From contig DDGL01000008.1 in the NCBI GenBank assembly GCA_002337605.1, positions 1 through 64,000 on the forward strand: DNA of 64,000 nucleotides, in the 5' to 3' direction. A program made the position numbers and the translations under genes. The notes under the pieces were generated by a model. It did not search any database and was not told the origin of the DNA. It worked only from the letters and a program-made list of their open reading frames with translations. Positions 1 through 8,615 of the stretch are shown in pieces; the stretch's first letter is position 1; every line of letters starts with the position of its first letter. Origin of the DNA: Flavobacteriaceae bacterium UBA1903. Lineage in GTDB: Bacteria > Bacteroidota > Bacteroidia > Flavobacteriales > Flavobacteriaceae.

Positions 1-2385
1 GTCCTGATCGTTGTCGCAAACAACTAAATCGGTGACAGGGTCGGTGACCTCAGGGCTCTCATTAACCTGAAGGTCTAATGAAATGACATTAAAACAATCT
101 ATACTGTTTATATTATCAGCTCTAGCAAAAATGGTTTGAACAAATATGTTAGTATTCACAAACATCGTGGGATCTACTATTGGATTCACACCATTTTGAG
201 CATCATCAAAATCTTCATAATAGGTGACAACTGCTTCTGGATTTGATCCAGTAATCTCATCATCTTTTGTCGTTAAATCAAATTCAGTAAAACCATCGTT
301 AGGAGGCACATCACAAGCCTGTAACGTAGTGGGCTGTGTTAACACTGGTGCGGCGAAGAATTCAATTACAAAATTACTCGTAGCAGCACAGGTTCCTGGT
401 GGGCTGTCGTTGTTCTCAACGCGAACAAAAACAGTCTCAGGCGATGCCGTTATATTGTAAGGGTTTGGATGCGGGTTAGTACCTGCATCTGCGTCTGCCT
501 GGGTAGGGTGGTAACTCACAGTAAAATCTGCAGGATCCTGGCCGTTTAGCGCCTCAGCGTTTTTCAAGGCAACGAGATCAACCACTACGCTTCCATTAGA
601 ATCGGGATCGCATAGGTCATCAATATCGGTCATTGGACCAGCTCTTACCATATCGAACTGGATAAAGAACTCATCGGTATCAGAACAGGTTCCAGTTAGG
701 TCTTCTATTCTAACGAATATTGGTTGAACAGGTGGAGTAATAATTTGATATGCAGGAGCTGTAATAATTGGGTTGGCTCCGGTATCTGCCTCATTTTGAC
801 TTAAGTGATAGCTAATGTTAAATTCTGTGGGATCTTGTCCCCCCAGTACTAACGGATCATTTTGAGTTAAATTGAAAAACCCATTATCCCCATTTGCATC
901 ACACTGAAATAAATCGATTGCTGGATTTGCTACGGGTTGCGGGTTAAAAAACACATTAATATTATCGATTGCAGTACAAACCCCTTCAGTAACTATGGCT
1001 GTATACGTACCTTCCACTGTAACATCTAGTGTAGGATCATTCTCTCCAGGAATTAAAACTCCGTTAAAAAGCCATTGAAAAGAAAATGCAGGATCGGTAA
1101 CACCGGTGTCCAGAGTTACTGTTAAACCAATACAGCTTTGTATATCATCTCCTAAAAACTGAATCGCTTCATTCAGGTCTACAGGTAAAGTAAATTCATT
1201 GTTACTCTCGTCGGTTTCGGCCACAATTCCTGTTCCGTCTCCAATGTCATCCACTACAGCTTTTAAATCGAACATTGGAGGGGTTCCCAATGGCAGGTTC
1301 AGGGTAATCGTTCCGCTTTCCGAGCCATCGATAGGAATATCGGCTACCGTTTGTGATTGCCCCACCAGAACATTATCCACGTAGAAAGCAATTGGGGTGT
1401 TTGCAGGTAAAAAGGCAGTACTATTTACATTATATACGGTATAATCTACATTTATATCGCGGTTTTGACATAAGACCCCAAGGTTATCAATTTCGATAGT
1501 AGCATCAGGAATTTCGGAATTTACACTTGTGATCAAATTGTTGACCATCACAAAATCCTGACTGGAAGTAAGGTTTATAGTTATTTCTGTAGAACCCGGC
1601 ATCACAATCCCTGTAAGGTCATACACATCGAGATCCATGTTGTATAATTGGTTTGATCCCGTATAGGAATTTGTACCATTAAAGGCGTTGTCACCAGGGT
1701 TTAAAGGCGGATTATCTATTAAAGTTCCTTCAATAAGCAGGGTTTCATTATTAGCAAGACCTTGGTCTCCTTCCCAGGCTAAGAAACCAATCTTTGCCAG
1801 GTTATCTGTGGAGATGTCAATATTCTGTAAAACTATTTCTAAGCTTTGATTGGTTGCAGAAACGAACTCCAGTCCATCAAATAAGCTTATCTGGTTAAGG
1901 GTTAACGAAGGATCCTGATAGATAACCACAATACTCCAGCCTCCGTAATTAGTTCCTCCGGCACAATAAGCTGGAATAACTCCTGTTAAATCTAATTCAG
2001 ACAACGTAAAATTTCCTGCACCACCTCCAACGATAGCACTCACGTCTGCATAGGCAGCAAAATATTCTAAACCTGTACCAGCTATAAGGCTAAATGTCCT
2101 TTGTGCACTAACCGGGGTACCATTTAATTCGACATCAAAATCTCCAGCCCCAGGTCCGGACCAGTAAAGATGGGCCGATACGAATGTTTGACCAGGAAGT
2201 AAAGCGAAGGGTGCGCTACTTTGAGTTAAAATAGTACACGGGCCGCCAGCACCATTTTCGGCGGTGTTCAAAGTATTTCCAAATGCAGTAAAATCTAAAC
2301 GACCATTGAATTGTTGAAACACATCAATTTGTTGAGATAAGAGTAATGCAGGAGTAAGAAGCAGAAGAAGTAGAAGTTTTTTCAT
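1..2385 (-). CDS. Large secreted repeat-containing surface protein, N-terminal part (gene continues beyond window)
   Basis: The first 795 codons of a minus-strand gene that runs off the left edge, so no stop is visible. The ATG at 2383-2385 opens a signal peptide (MKKLLLLLLLTPALLLSQ). Residues about 20-285 form a beta-rich domain I do not recognise. Residues about 287-395 resemble a CARDB-type adhesion fold, ending in DESNNEF. Residues about 400-475 look Ig/PKD-like. From about 478 on there are repeats of roughly 95-100 residues, each with a CD...G...F start, a Y-(H/Y)...A..G.NP centre and an (I/V)F.R.(E/D) end; three complete copies and the start of a fourth are present. In Flavobacteriia this architecture usually ends in a type 9 secretion sorting domain; that end lies outside the window, so export by T9SS and a role in adhesion are inference. 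A -7 motif lies just upstream. Confidence 0.8.
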   Translation of the reverse strand, partial: MKKLLLLLLLTPALLLSQQIDVFQQFNGRLDFTAFGNTLNTAENGAGGPCTILTQSSAPFALLPGQTFVSAHLYWSGPGAGDFDVELNGTPVSAQRTFSLIAGTGLEYFAAYADVSAIVGGGAGNFTLSELDLTGVIPAYCAGGTNYGGWSIVVIYQDPSLTLNQISLFDGLEFVSATNQSLEIVLQNIDISTDNLAKIGFLAWEGDQGLANNETLLIEGTLIDNPPLNPGDNAFNGTNSYTGSNQLYNMDLDVYDLTGIVMPGSTEITINLTSSQDFVMVNNLITSVNSEIPDATIEIDNLGVLCQNRDINVDYTVYNVNSTAFLPANTPIAFYVDNVLVGQSQTVADIPIDGSESGTITLNLPLGTPPMFDLKAVVDDIGDGTGIVAETDESNNEFTLPVDLNEAIQFLGDDIQSCIGLTVTLDTGVTDPAFSFQWLFNGVLIPGENDPTLDVTVEGTYTAIVTEGVCTAIDNINVFFNPQPVANPAIDLFQCDANGDNGFFNLTQNDPLVLGGQDPTEFNISYHLSQNEADTGANPIITAPAYQIITPPVQPIFVRIEDLTGTCSDTDEFFIQFDMVRAGPMTDIDDLCDPDSNGSVVVDLVALKNAEALNGQDPADFTVSYHPTQADADAGTNPHPNPYNITASPETVFVRVENNDSPPGTCAATSNFVIEFFAAPVLTQPTTLQACDVPPNDGFTEFDLTTKDDEITGSNPEAVVTYYEDFDDAQNGVNPIVDPTMFVNTNIFVQTIFARADNINSIDCFNVISLDLQVNESPEVTDPVTDLVVCDNDQD

Positions 2386-2404
2386 AAAAAATCCTGTTAA
2401 GTGT

Positions 2405-2412
2405 CAAATATA
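2405..2412 (-). promoter_or_regulatory. Bacteroidota -7 box for the surface protein gene
   Basis: On the minus strand these bases read TATATTTG, an exact match to the Bacteroidota -7 consensus TAnnTTTG, 20 bases upstream of the ATG at 2385. No good TTTG -33 box is seen at 19-20 bases. It lies against the divergent promoter of the NifU gene, so the two promoters would compete for the same 40 bases. Confidence 0.45.
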
Positions 2413-2443
2413 TTGAATACAACGGTTTTGTTTCATAGTTTTG
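2412..2443 (+). promoter_or_regulatory. Promoter of the NifU-type gene
   Basis: TTG at 2413-2415, a 20-base spacer and TAGTTTTG at 2436-2443 match the Bacteroidota sigma-A form TTTG-N19-20-TAnnTTTG. The predicted transcript start lies only about 12 bases before the ATG at 2461. Confidence 0.55.
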
Positions 2444-2460
2444 CAAAAAAAAAGTACTAA

Positions 2461-3366
2461 ATGTCTCAATTTAACATATCTATACAACCTACGAATAACG
2501 AAAATATTGTAAAGTTTGTTGCTAACAGCTTCATTTCCCGAAACAATAGTTATGAATTCAAGAATATTGATGAAGCGAGCCCAAGTCCCTTAGCTCAAGA
2601 ATTATTTCACCTTCCTTTCGTGAAAACGGTATATATTTCTCAAAATTTCATTGCTATTGAAAAGTACAATATAGTAGCCTGGGAAACAGTACAGCAGGAT
2701 GTTTCAGAAGCTATTACAACGTATTTGAATAGCGGTAAAGAAGTAATAACCGAAACAGCTTCAACAAAAAAAATACCTGTTACAGTATATGCTGAAAGCA
2801 CCCCAAATCCTACGGTAGTTAAATTTGTAGCCAATAAGCCCCTGGCAGATGGCACCTTCGAATTTAAAAATATAGACGATGCTTCTGAAGCACCCCTTGC
2901 GACAGCATTATTTGGTTTCCCATTTGTAAAAGAAGTGTTTATTAGCGCTAATTATGTTTCCATTATGAAATATAATGTAGTAGAATGGCAGGAAATTACC
3001 ATGGAGCTCAGAGAGTTTATCACAAACTATATTGCTGAAGGCAAGGTTGTTTTAAACGATGCTATTCTTCAGCAAAAAACCGAACAGACCACCGCTTCAG
3101 CTGAAGTAACTGCAAAGGAATTAAGTGATTTTGACAAAGAAATTATTGCCATATTAGACGAATACGTAAAACCAGCAGTTGCAAGCGATGGTGGTAACAT
3201 AGCGTTCGATTCGTTTAACAAAGACACCAAAACGGTAAAAGTAATCCTGCAAGGCGCTTGTAGTGGTTGCCCTTCCTCTACCGTGACCCTTAAAAATGGA
3301 ATTGAAACTATGCTAAAGGAAATGTTGCAAGGAAAAGTAATGGCGGTTGAAGCCATTAATGGGTAG
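2461..3366 (+). CDS. NifU/Nfu family iron-sulfur scaffold protein with duplicated N-terminal domain
   Basis: A 301-residue protein that probably carries and delivers Fe-S clusters to apoproteins in the cytoplasm. Residues about 1-95 and 108-200 are two copies of the Nfu N-terminal domain; both contain an F(V)AN...(Y/F)EFKNIDEAS core, an FPFVK segment and a YNVV.W motif. Residues about 222-301 are the NifU C-terminal domain with the cluster-binding pair C267 and C270 (ACSGCPSS). Most Nfu proteins have a single N-terminal copy; the tandem form is common in flavobacteria. The gene is monocistronic with its own promoter, well placed to supply the Fe-S-rich respiratory complexes elsewhere in the window, although that link is inference. 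Confidence 0.9.
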   Translation: MSQFNISIQPTNNENIVKFVANSFISRNNSYEFKNIDEASPSPLAQELFHLPFVKTVYISQNFIAIEKYNIVAWETVQQDVSEAITTYLNSGKEVITETASTKKIPVTVYAESTPNPTVVKFVANKPLADGTFEFKNIDDASEAPLATALFGFPFVKEVFISANYVSIMKYNVVEWQEITMELREFITNYIAEGKVVLNDAILQQKTEQTTASAEVTAKELSDFDKEIIAILDEYVKPAVASDGGNIAFDSFNKDTKTVKVILQGACSGCPSSTVTLKNGIETMLKEMLQGKVMAVEAING

Positions 3367-3479
3367 TTTCTAAAGTAGATTGCCAATATTTGCAATTTGA
3401 ATTGAAGTATTAACGTAATTTTCAGAAAAACGGCCTAGCTTTATTGTACCTTAAATTTCTAACTTAAAAAAAAGAAATT

Positions 3480-3680
3480 ATGGCAGTATTAAAAGTAATT
3501 GAAGTAATGGCAAACAGCACCGAAAGTTTTGAGGACGCTGTTAGAAATGCAGTAAAACATGCTGGAAAAAGCGTGAAAAACATACGCTCTGCATACATCA
3601 ATGAACAGAGTGTAAACGTAAACGGAGATAGTGTTACCGAATTTCGTGTAAATGTAAAAATTTCATTTGAAGTACAGTAA
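3480..3680 (+). CDS. Dodecin family flavin-binding protein
   Basis: A 66-residue protein matching dodecin in length and pattern: a VIEVMANS first strand, one helix (SFEDAVRNAVKHAGKSVKNIRSA) and a C-terminal strand ending FRVNVKISFEVQ. Dodecins assemble into hollow dodecamers that bind flavin pairs and are thought to store or buffer riboflavin or FMN in the cytoplasm. The family tryptophan used for flavin stacking is not present here; the corresponding region reads RSAYINEQ, so a tyrosine may substitute. The gene is followed directly by a strong terminator, so it is probably transcribed alone. Confidence 0.88.
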   Translation: MAVLKVIEVMANSTESFEDAVRNAVKHAGKSVKNIRSAYINEQSVNVNGDSVTEFRVNVKISFEVQ

Positions 3681-3694
3681 GCTGTAATCCTATT

Positions 3695-3731
3695 AAAAAT
3701 ACGCTTTTAAATCCTTCAAAAGCGTATTTTT
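3695..3731 (+). terminator. Rho-independent terminator after dodecin
   Basis: A perfect 14-base-pair inverted repeat (3695-3708 with 3718-3731, 9-base loop) with A and T tracts at either end, so it could work in both directions. It separates the dodecin from the next lipoprotein gene. Confidence 0.85.
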
Positions 3732-3750
3732 GCTTTTCTAAATTTTTAAG

Positions 3751-5868
3751 ATGTTTAAGTCCGTATCCATTCTTCTCGTTTTACTCACCTTTATCTCTTG
3801 TAACTCTCCAAAAAAAGAATCTGTGACTACCCACAAATACACCAACGCTTTAGCGACTGAAACCAGTCCATACCTTTTACAGCATGCGCACAACCCTGTA
3901 AACTGGAACCCATGGAATGAGGAAGTACTCCATAAAGCCAAGGAGGAACAAAAGCTGATTATTGTAAGTATTGGCTACGCAGCATGCCATTGGTGCCACG
4001 TAATGGAAAAAGAAAGTTTTGAGGACTCTACCGTAGCAGCGGTTATGAACAAAAACTTTATAAACATTAAAGTAGACCGGGAAGAAAGACCCGATATAGA
4101 CCAGGTGTATATAAATGCAGTACAATTAATGACAGGAAGCGCTGGCTGGCCGTTAAATGTGATCACGCTTCCCGATGGAAGACCTGTATGGGGTGGTACT
4201 TATTTCAAAAAAAATGACTGGATTAACAGCATAGAACAAATCCAGGAACTTTACAAAACCGATCCTGACAAACTAATAGCCTACGCAACAAGACTAGAAG
4301 AAGGCATTAAAAGCATGGATCTGATAACCCGCAACACTGATGATGCAGCTATCAGAAACTTTAATACTGCTGCAGCTCTGGATAGCTTACAGCATTCTTT
4401 TGACCCTGAGTATGGAGGCACCAAAAGGGCTCCTAAGTTTATGATGCCAAACAGCCTGGAGTATTTACTTAGGAAGGGAGTACGTACAAACGACACCTCT
4501 TTAATCTCCCACGTGACCAACACATTAGACAAAATGGCTTATGGCGGTCTGTATGATGCTATTGGCGGTGGCTTTGCCCGATATAGCGTGGATGAAAAAT
4601 GGCATGTCCCCCATTTTGAAAAAATGTTATACGACAATGCACAACTCGTGAGCCTGTATAGTAAGGCTTATGTTTTAACTAAGAATCCATTATATAAAGA
4701 TGTAGTCACCGAAACACTTACGTATATAGACAGAGAAATGACCTCAGAAGAAGGAGCTTTTTACTCTTCTCTTGATGCCGATAGTACAACTGAAAGTGGC
4801 ACGCTGGAAGAGGGCGCCTACTATATTTACACAAAAGAAGAACTACAACAAGTTCTTGCTTCAGATTTTGATCTTTTTGCAGCTTATTATAATGTAAACG
4901 ACTTTGGTAAGTGGGAGGATCACTATGTGCTCATTCGAACCGATAGCGACAGTACCATTGCAAAAGAACATAACATTTCAGTAGACCAGCTACAAGAAAA
5001 AAAATCCAGCTGGCGTAAGACACTTTTAGCGCACCGGAATAAACGCCCTAAACCGCGACTGGACGACAAAACTCTCACCTCCTGGAACGCACTCATGCTG
5101 AAAGGGTATGTCGATGCTTATAAAGCACTACAGAATAAGTCCTATCTGAATGCTGCGCTAAAAAATGCCAACTTTATAAAAGACAAACAACTTCAAAGTG
5201 ACAATGCATTATTCCACAGTTATAAAGATGGCGCCAGTTCTATAAATGGGTACTTAGAAGATTATGCCAGCGTAATAGAAGCTTATATCTCATTATATGA
5301 AGTAACCATGGACGAGCAGTGGCTTGATATATCAAAACAACTGGCAGCGTATACTTTTGAGCACTTTTATGATGAAGAAAAAGGGATGTTTTACTTCACC
5401 TCTAACAAAGACACAAAGCTTGTTACGCGAACCATAGAGTATCGGGATAATGTTATTTCTTCTTCCAACTCCATTATGGCAAAAAACCTGTTTAAGCTCT
5501 CTCATTATTTTGATGCCCCTACCTACCGTGAAACAAGTGACCAAATGCTAATGAATGTTTTACCCGATGCATCAAAACATCCTAGTGTGTTTCCAAACTG
5601 GCTCGATCTTCTGGAAAACCACCAGTTTAACTACTACGAAATAGTTGTATCCGGAAAAAACGCATCAGAGAAATTAGCAGAAATAAATCAGCTCTATCTT
5701 CCCAATGCTCTAGTAGCAGGCTCGGAAAAAGAAAGTGACAGTTATTTACTGGAAGGAAGATATCCAGACAACGAAACCTTAATATATGTGTGTGTAAACA
5801 ATGCATGCAGACTACCTGTTACAACGGTAGAAAAAGCTTTAGAAACCCTTAAAATTTCAGAAGAATAG
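3751..5868 (+). CDS. Thioredoxin-domain DUF255 (YyaL/SPATA20-type) lipoprotein
   Basis: A 705-residue protein of the DUF255/SPATA20 family: an N-terminal thioredoxin-like domain (about 25-190) with the redox motif C79-H-W-C82 and the family signature ACHWCHVMEKESF, followed by an (alpha/alpha)6 barrel-like region resembling GlcNAc 2-epimerases and cellulases (about 220-640). The substrate of the family is not settled. The N terminus is a lipoprotein signal with lipobox TFISC (Cys17), which places the protein in the periplasm or on a membrane face; many homologues are cytoplasmic, so this localisation is noteworthy. The next gene starts on the base after the stop codon, so the two are probably cotranscribed. 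Confidence 0.88.
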   Translation: MFKSVSILLVLLTFISCNSPKKESVTTHKYTNALATETSPYLLQHAHNPVNWNPWNEEVLHKAKEEQKLIIVSIGYAACHWCHVMEKESFEDSTVAAVMNKNFINIKVDREERPDIDQVYINAVQLMTGSAGWPLNVITLPDGRPVWGGTYFKKNDWINSIEQIQELYKTDPDKLIAYATRLEEGIKSMDLITRNTDDAAIRNFNTAAALDSLQHSFDPEYGGTKRAPKFMMPNSLEYLLRKGVRTNDTSLISHVTNTLDKMAYGGLYDAIGGGFARYSVDEKWHVPHFEKMLYDNAQLVSLYSKAYVLTKNPLYKDVVTETLTYIDREMTSEEGAFYSSLDADSTTESGTLEEGAYYIYTKEELQQVLASDFDLFAAYYNVNDFGKWEDHYVLIRTDSDSTIAKEHNISVDQLQEKKSSWRKTLLAHRNKRPKPRLDDKTLTSWNALMLKGYVDAYKALQNKSYLNAALKNANFIKDKQLQSDNALFHSYKDGASSINGYLEDYASVIEAYISLYEVTMDEQWLDISKQLAAYTFEHFYDEEKGMFYFTSNKDTKLVTRTIEYRDNVISSSNSIMAKNLFKLSHYFDAPTYRETSDQMLMNVLPDASKHPSVFPNWLDLLENHQFNYYEIVVSGKNASEKLAEINQLYLPNALVAGSEKESDSYLLEGRYPDNETLIYVCVNNACRLPVTTVEKALETLKISEE

Positions 5869-6717
5869 ATGGAATCATTTAAAGACATAGAAACAGTATT
5901 AGACAAGTATGGACAAAAACTAATAGACTACCTTCCCAACATAGCATTAGCTATAGTTCTACTTATTTTTGGGCTTTGGATTATAAAGTTTATAAACCGT
6001 CTGGTAGCTAAGTTTTTTATTAAAAAAGACTACGATGTAACCCTGGAAAAATTTATTCAGAGCTTAATTAACTGGGGGTTAAAAATTGTCTTATTTGTTT
6101 TAGTAATAACACAACTGGGGGTAGAATCAGCCTCATTGGTTGCTATAATTGGTGCTGCTGGTTTGGCTATAGGTTTAGCACTGCAAGGATCTTTGGCAAA
6201 TTTTGCAGGAGGTGTCCTTATCTTATTGTTAAAACCATTTAAAGTGGGAGATTTTATAGCTGCACAAGGAATTGAAGGTACTGTAAAAGAGATTTCAATT
6301 TTTAATACCAGACTAAACACTTTTGGAAACCAACTGGCAATCCTTCCTAATGGTAAATTAAGCAACGAAAATATTATAAACTATACCGAAGAAGAACTTC
6401 GCCGCGAGAATTTAACCTTTGGAATAAGTTACAGCTGCGATATTAAACTTGCCAAAGAGATTTTAATGGACTTGGTAAATGAACAAGAGACAGTAATACA
6501 ACTTGAAGGAAAAATGCCTCAAGTAGTTGTGGTTGCACTGGCCGATAGTTCTGTAAATATTTCAGTTAGATACTGGGCTAACATCGCAGATTTCTGGAAT
6601 CTTCGCTTTCTAATTCTGGAAGAAGGTAAAAAGCGTCTAGAAGCAGCTGGCATTGTAATTCCATTCCCACAGCGTGATGTTCATGTTTTCAACGAAACAA
6701 ACTCCATTACGAAATAA
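5869..6717 (+). CDS. MscS-family small-conductance mechanosensitive channel
   Basis: A 282-residue inner-membrane channel protein that would open under membrane tension to release solutes during hypo-osmotic shock. Three hydrophobic segments (about 20-40, 62-82 and 86-112) are followed by the conserved glycine/alanine-rich pore helix (IGAAGLAIGLALQGSLANFAGG region, about 95-118) and the beta domain that starts at PFKVGDF. Length equals that of E. coli MscS (286). The ATG follows the stop of the DUF255 gene with no gap, which suggests translational coupling. Confidence 0.93.
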   Translation: MESFKDIETVLDKYGQKLIDYLPNIALAIVLLIFGLWIIKFINRLVAKFFIKKDYDVTLEKFIQSLINWGLKIVLFVLVITQLGVESASLVAIIGAAGLAIGLALQGSLANFAGGVLILLLKPFKVGDFIAAQGIEGTVKEISIFNTRLNTFGNQLAILPNGKLSNENIINYTEEELRRENLTFGISYSCDIKLAKEILMDLVNEQETVIQLEGKMPQVVVVALADSSVNISVRYWANIADFWNLRFLILEEGKKRLEAAGIVIPFPQRDVHVFNETNSITK

Positions 6718-6821
6718 TCAATAATAAAGATTATTTAACCTCATTTTAACAAGATTGTTTGCATTTCGACTATATTTTTGCTTTTCTGTCAAGATTTTTT
6801 ATTCTTCAAGACCTGCCAAAA

Positions 6822-6837
6822 GTCGTCATTTATAAAA
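6822..6837 (+). promoter_or_regulatory. Upstream box shared with the third paralog (copy 1)
   Basis: GTCGTnATTTATAAAA occurs here and at 10481-10496, 15 of 16 bases identical. In both cases the box begins exactly 50 bases before the -33 TTTG of a promoter for a gene of the same protein family. Candidate activator site; the AraC-type regulator encoded between the two loci is the obvious candidate to bind it, but that is inference. Confidence 0.5.
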
Positions 6838-6871
6838 ACAGACTGGTTTTTGGCATTTTTATTGCAACATA

Positions 6872-6903
6872 TTTGTTGAACTTGAACTTAGTAAATACTT
6901 TTG
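6872..6903 (+). promoter_or_regulatory. Promoter of paralog genes 1 and 2
   Basis: TTTG (6872-6875), 20-base spacer, TACTTTTG (6896-6903): an exact match to the Bacteroidota consensus. The TTTG is part of TTTGTTGAA, which recurs at the promoter of paralog 3 (10531). Predicted leader of about 40 bases before the ATG at 6951. Confidence 0.65.
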
Positions 6904-6950
6904 AAACATCTTTTCAGAGTAAATTAATTTAAACTCTAATATTTTCCAAC

Positions 6951-7637
6951 ATGAAAAACCTTTTTACAGCGCTTAGCTTAGTATTCATTTTTAGTGCAAC
7001 CGCTCAAAATGCCGTAGATACTCCTACCACAAATGATTATCTAACCAATAAAAGCATTCGCATTACTAATAATATCAACTACGTTGGGACACCCTATGCT
7101 GAAGAAAATTTTCAAGCAGGAAATATTTATAAAAATGGCCAATTAGTAGCTAGTAATGTAGCACTACGCTACAACGTTTTAAGAGATGAGCTGGAAGTAA
7201 AATCTGGCATGGCTGCAGCAGATGCACAGGCAAAGATTTTGAAGAGAGATAAAGATATTTATGTGCGCATTTTAAATGACGTATACGTATACATGAAATC
7301 TTCTACGGAAGAGATGGCAAGTGGTTATTTTAAAGTTTTATACGAAGGTGAAAAATTTCACTTATACCAAAAACTTACTAAAGAATTTATTGAAGGAAAA
7401 AAAGCAATTAACAGCGTAGCTCAGGACGTTCCGCCAACCTATAAAGGTGATGAAGAACTCTACCTGGTTCCAGTTAATGGCACCCCTATCGAGCTTTCCG
7501 GTTCAAGAAACAGAAAGTTAAAGGCGTTTCCTTCACACAATAAGCAATTGAAGAAATACGTAAAAGAAAACAAATTAAACATCAACAAAGATTACAGTTT
7601 GGAAAAACTGGTGGCATATTACAATACATTAAAATAA
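6951..7637 (+). CDS. Secreted protein of unknown function, paralog 1 of 3
   Basis: A 228-residue protein with a signal peptide (MKNLFTALSLVFIFSATAQ). I do not recognise the family. It is homologous throughout to the products at 7644-8366 and 10606-11334. Shared landmarks are Y.GTPY (about 43-48), GN.Y.(N/K) (57-61), VALRYN..(A/R)DE.EVK (69-83), a (V/I).(I/V)..D(V/I)(Y/F)V centre, GYF(K/Q)VL(Y/H)EG (about 124-132), a Y(Y)L(V).....P.EL..SR..KLK.F stretch and a C-terminal (K/F)V..NKLN(I/L)N....L...(V/I).YYN. It is the most diverged of the three and lacks the GG(I/V)EGGG loop of the others. The next paralog starts six bases after the stop, so they form an operon. Confidence 0.8.
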   Translation: MKNLFTALSLVFIFSATAQNAVDTPTTNDYLTNKSIRITNNINYVGTPYAEENFQAGNIYKNGQLVASNVALRYNVLRDELEVKSGMAAADAQAKILKRDKDIYVRILNDVYVYMKSSTEEMASGYFKVLYEGEKFHLYQKLTKEFIEGKKAINSVAQDVPPTYKGDEELYLVPVNGTPIELSGSRNRKLKAFPSHNKQLKKYVKENKLNINKDYSLEKLVAYYNTLK

Positions 7638-7643
7638 ATTATT

Positions 7644-8366
7644 ATGAAACAGAATTCAATTTTCACATTACTAGCCGTTTTATTTTTTGGCGGAAGCTTG
7701 ATCGCACAAACTGGTTACGACAACAGAGCCTTTACCAGTGGTCTTTTTCAGGTAGACGAACACATTAAAAGACAAAATAAGGATATTGACTTCTTAGATA
7801 CGGACAGCTATACTGGAACACCTTACAATCACCCAAATTATTTATTGGGTAATGTATACCAGAACAACGAGTTGCTAGCTACTAAGGTTGCGCTGCGTTA
7901 CAACGCTGTTGCAGATGAGATGGAAATTAAAGAATCTCTTGGTTCTCCGGATGAAGAAGCCAAAGTGCTTACCAAGTCGCCAGAGATTTTTGTTAAAATA
8001 ATGGGAGACATCTACATCTTTGCCCCTTACAAAGGCGGTGTTGAAGGTGGTGGATACTTTCAAGTCCTTCACGAAGGAACCGGGGTAGATCTTTATAAGA
8101 AAATGGAAAAAGATTTTAAACCAGAACGTAAAGCAACAAGCTCTATTACAACTGGAACTCCAGCTAGCTTTTCTGATGAAATTACTTACTATTTAGCTAC
8201 TAAAGATGGTAAGTTCTATGAAATGCCTAAATCAAGAAAGAAAAAATTGAAAGTCTTTGGAAGTCAAAAAGACGCAATTAAAGACTACGTTAAAGACAAT
8301 AGATTAGATCTTAACGATGAAAAAGATCTTTTGAAAGCTGTAAAGTATTACGATGGAACTATGTAG
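7644..8366 (+). CDS. Secreted protein of unknown function, paralog 2 of 3
   Basis: A 240-residue protein with a signal peptide (MKQNSIFTLLAVLFFGGSLIAQ). It is very close to paralog 3 at 10606-11334: both have (L/F)QVDEH/LDEFIKRQ, DTDSYTGTPYN, LRYNA(V/I)ADE(M/I)E(I/V)KESL, a GG(V/I)EGGGYFQVLHEG loop and a KKLKVFG motif before the C-terminal basic helix. No catalytic signature, lipobox or sorting domain is visible, so a soluble periplasmic or secreted role is all that can be said. It has no promoter of its own and is cotranscribed with paralog 1; a strong terminator follows. Confidence 0.8.
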   Translation: MKQNSIFTLLAVLFFGGSLIAQTGYDNRAFTSGLFQVDEHIKRQNKDIDFLDTDSYTGTPYNHPNYLLGNVYQNNELLATKVALRYNAVADEMEIKESLGSPDEEAKVLTKSPEIFVKIMGDIYIFAPYKGGVEGGGYFQVLHEGTGVDLYKKMEKDFKPERKATSSITTGTPASFSDEITYYLATKDGKFYEMPKSRKKKLKVFGSQKDAIKDYVKDNRLDLNDEKDLLKAVKYYDGTM

Positions 8367-8387
8367 TTTGAAACTGCAATAAGCACT

Positions 8388-8423
8388 AAAAAAAGGCTGT
8401 CTATCAAAGGCAGCCTTTTTTTT
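8388..8423 (+). terminator. Terminator of the paralog 1-2 operon
   Basis: A 12-base-pair stem (8388-8399 with 8411-8422), GGCTG core, and a run of T at the 3' side. The A tract on the other side means it could also stop transcripts arriving on the minus strand from the convergent regulator gene. Confidence 0.85.
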
Positions 8424-8615
8424 AGTTTAATGGATCTGGTCGTAAACGGTAAAGGAGGGGTTTAATTGGAGGGCACATGTCTATTCCTATTCCCAAGCAG
8501 TCTGGTTTTACACACTCTTTAAAACGGTTCCGGTTCTAAAATAAAGCCAACGGTTCACCCCTTACTTTGAAGCCATAAAAAGGGTGCTTAAATTAGTTGT
8601 AGACACCTTCCTTTA

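Noticed and set aside
6758..6780. TTTG and TATTTTTG upstream of paralog 1
   Set aside because: Spacing is only 11 bases, so they cannot act as one promoter; the 6872-6903 promoter fits better.
8424..8615. Possible small gene or RNA between paralog 2 and the regulator
   Set aside because: No ORF with a plausible start, and only a weak stem without a T tract; nothing supportable.
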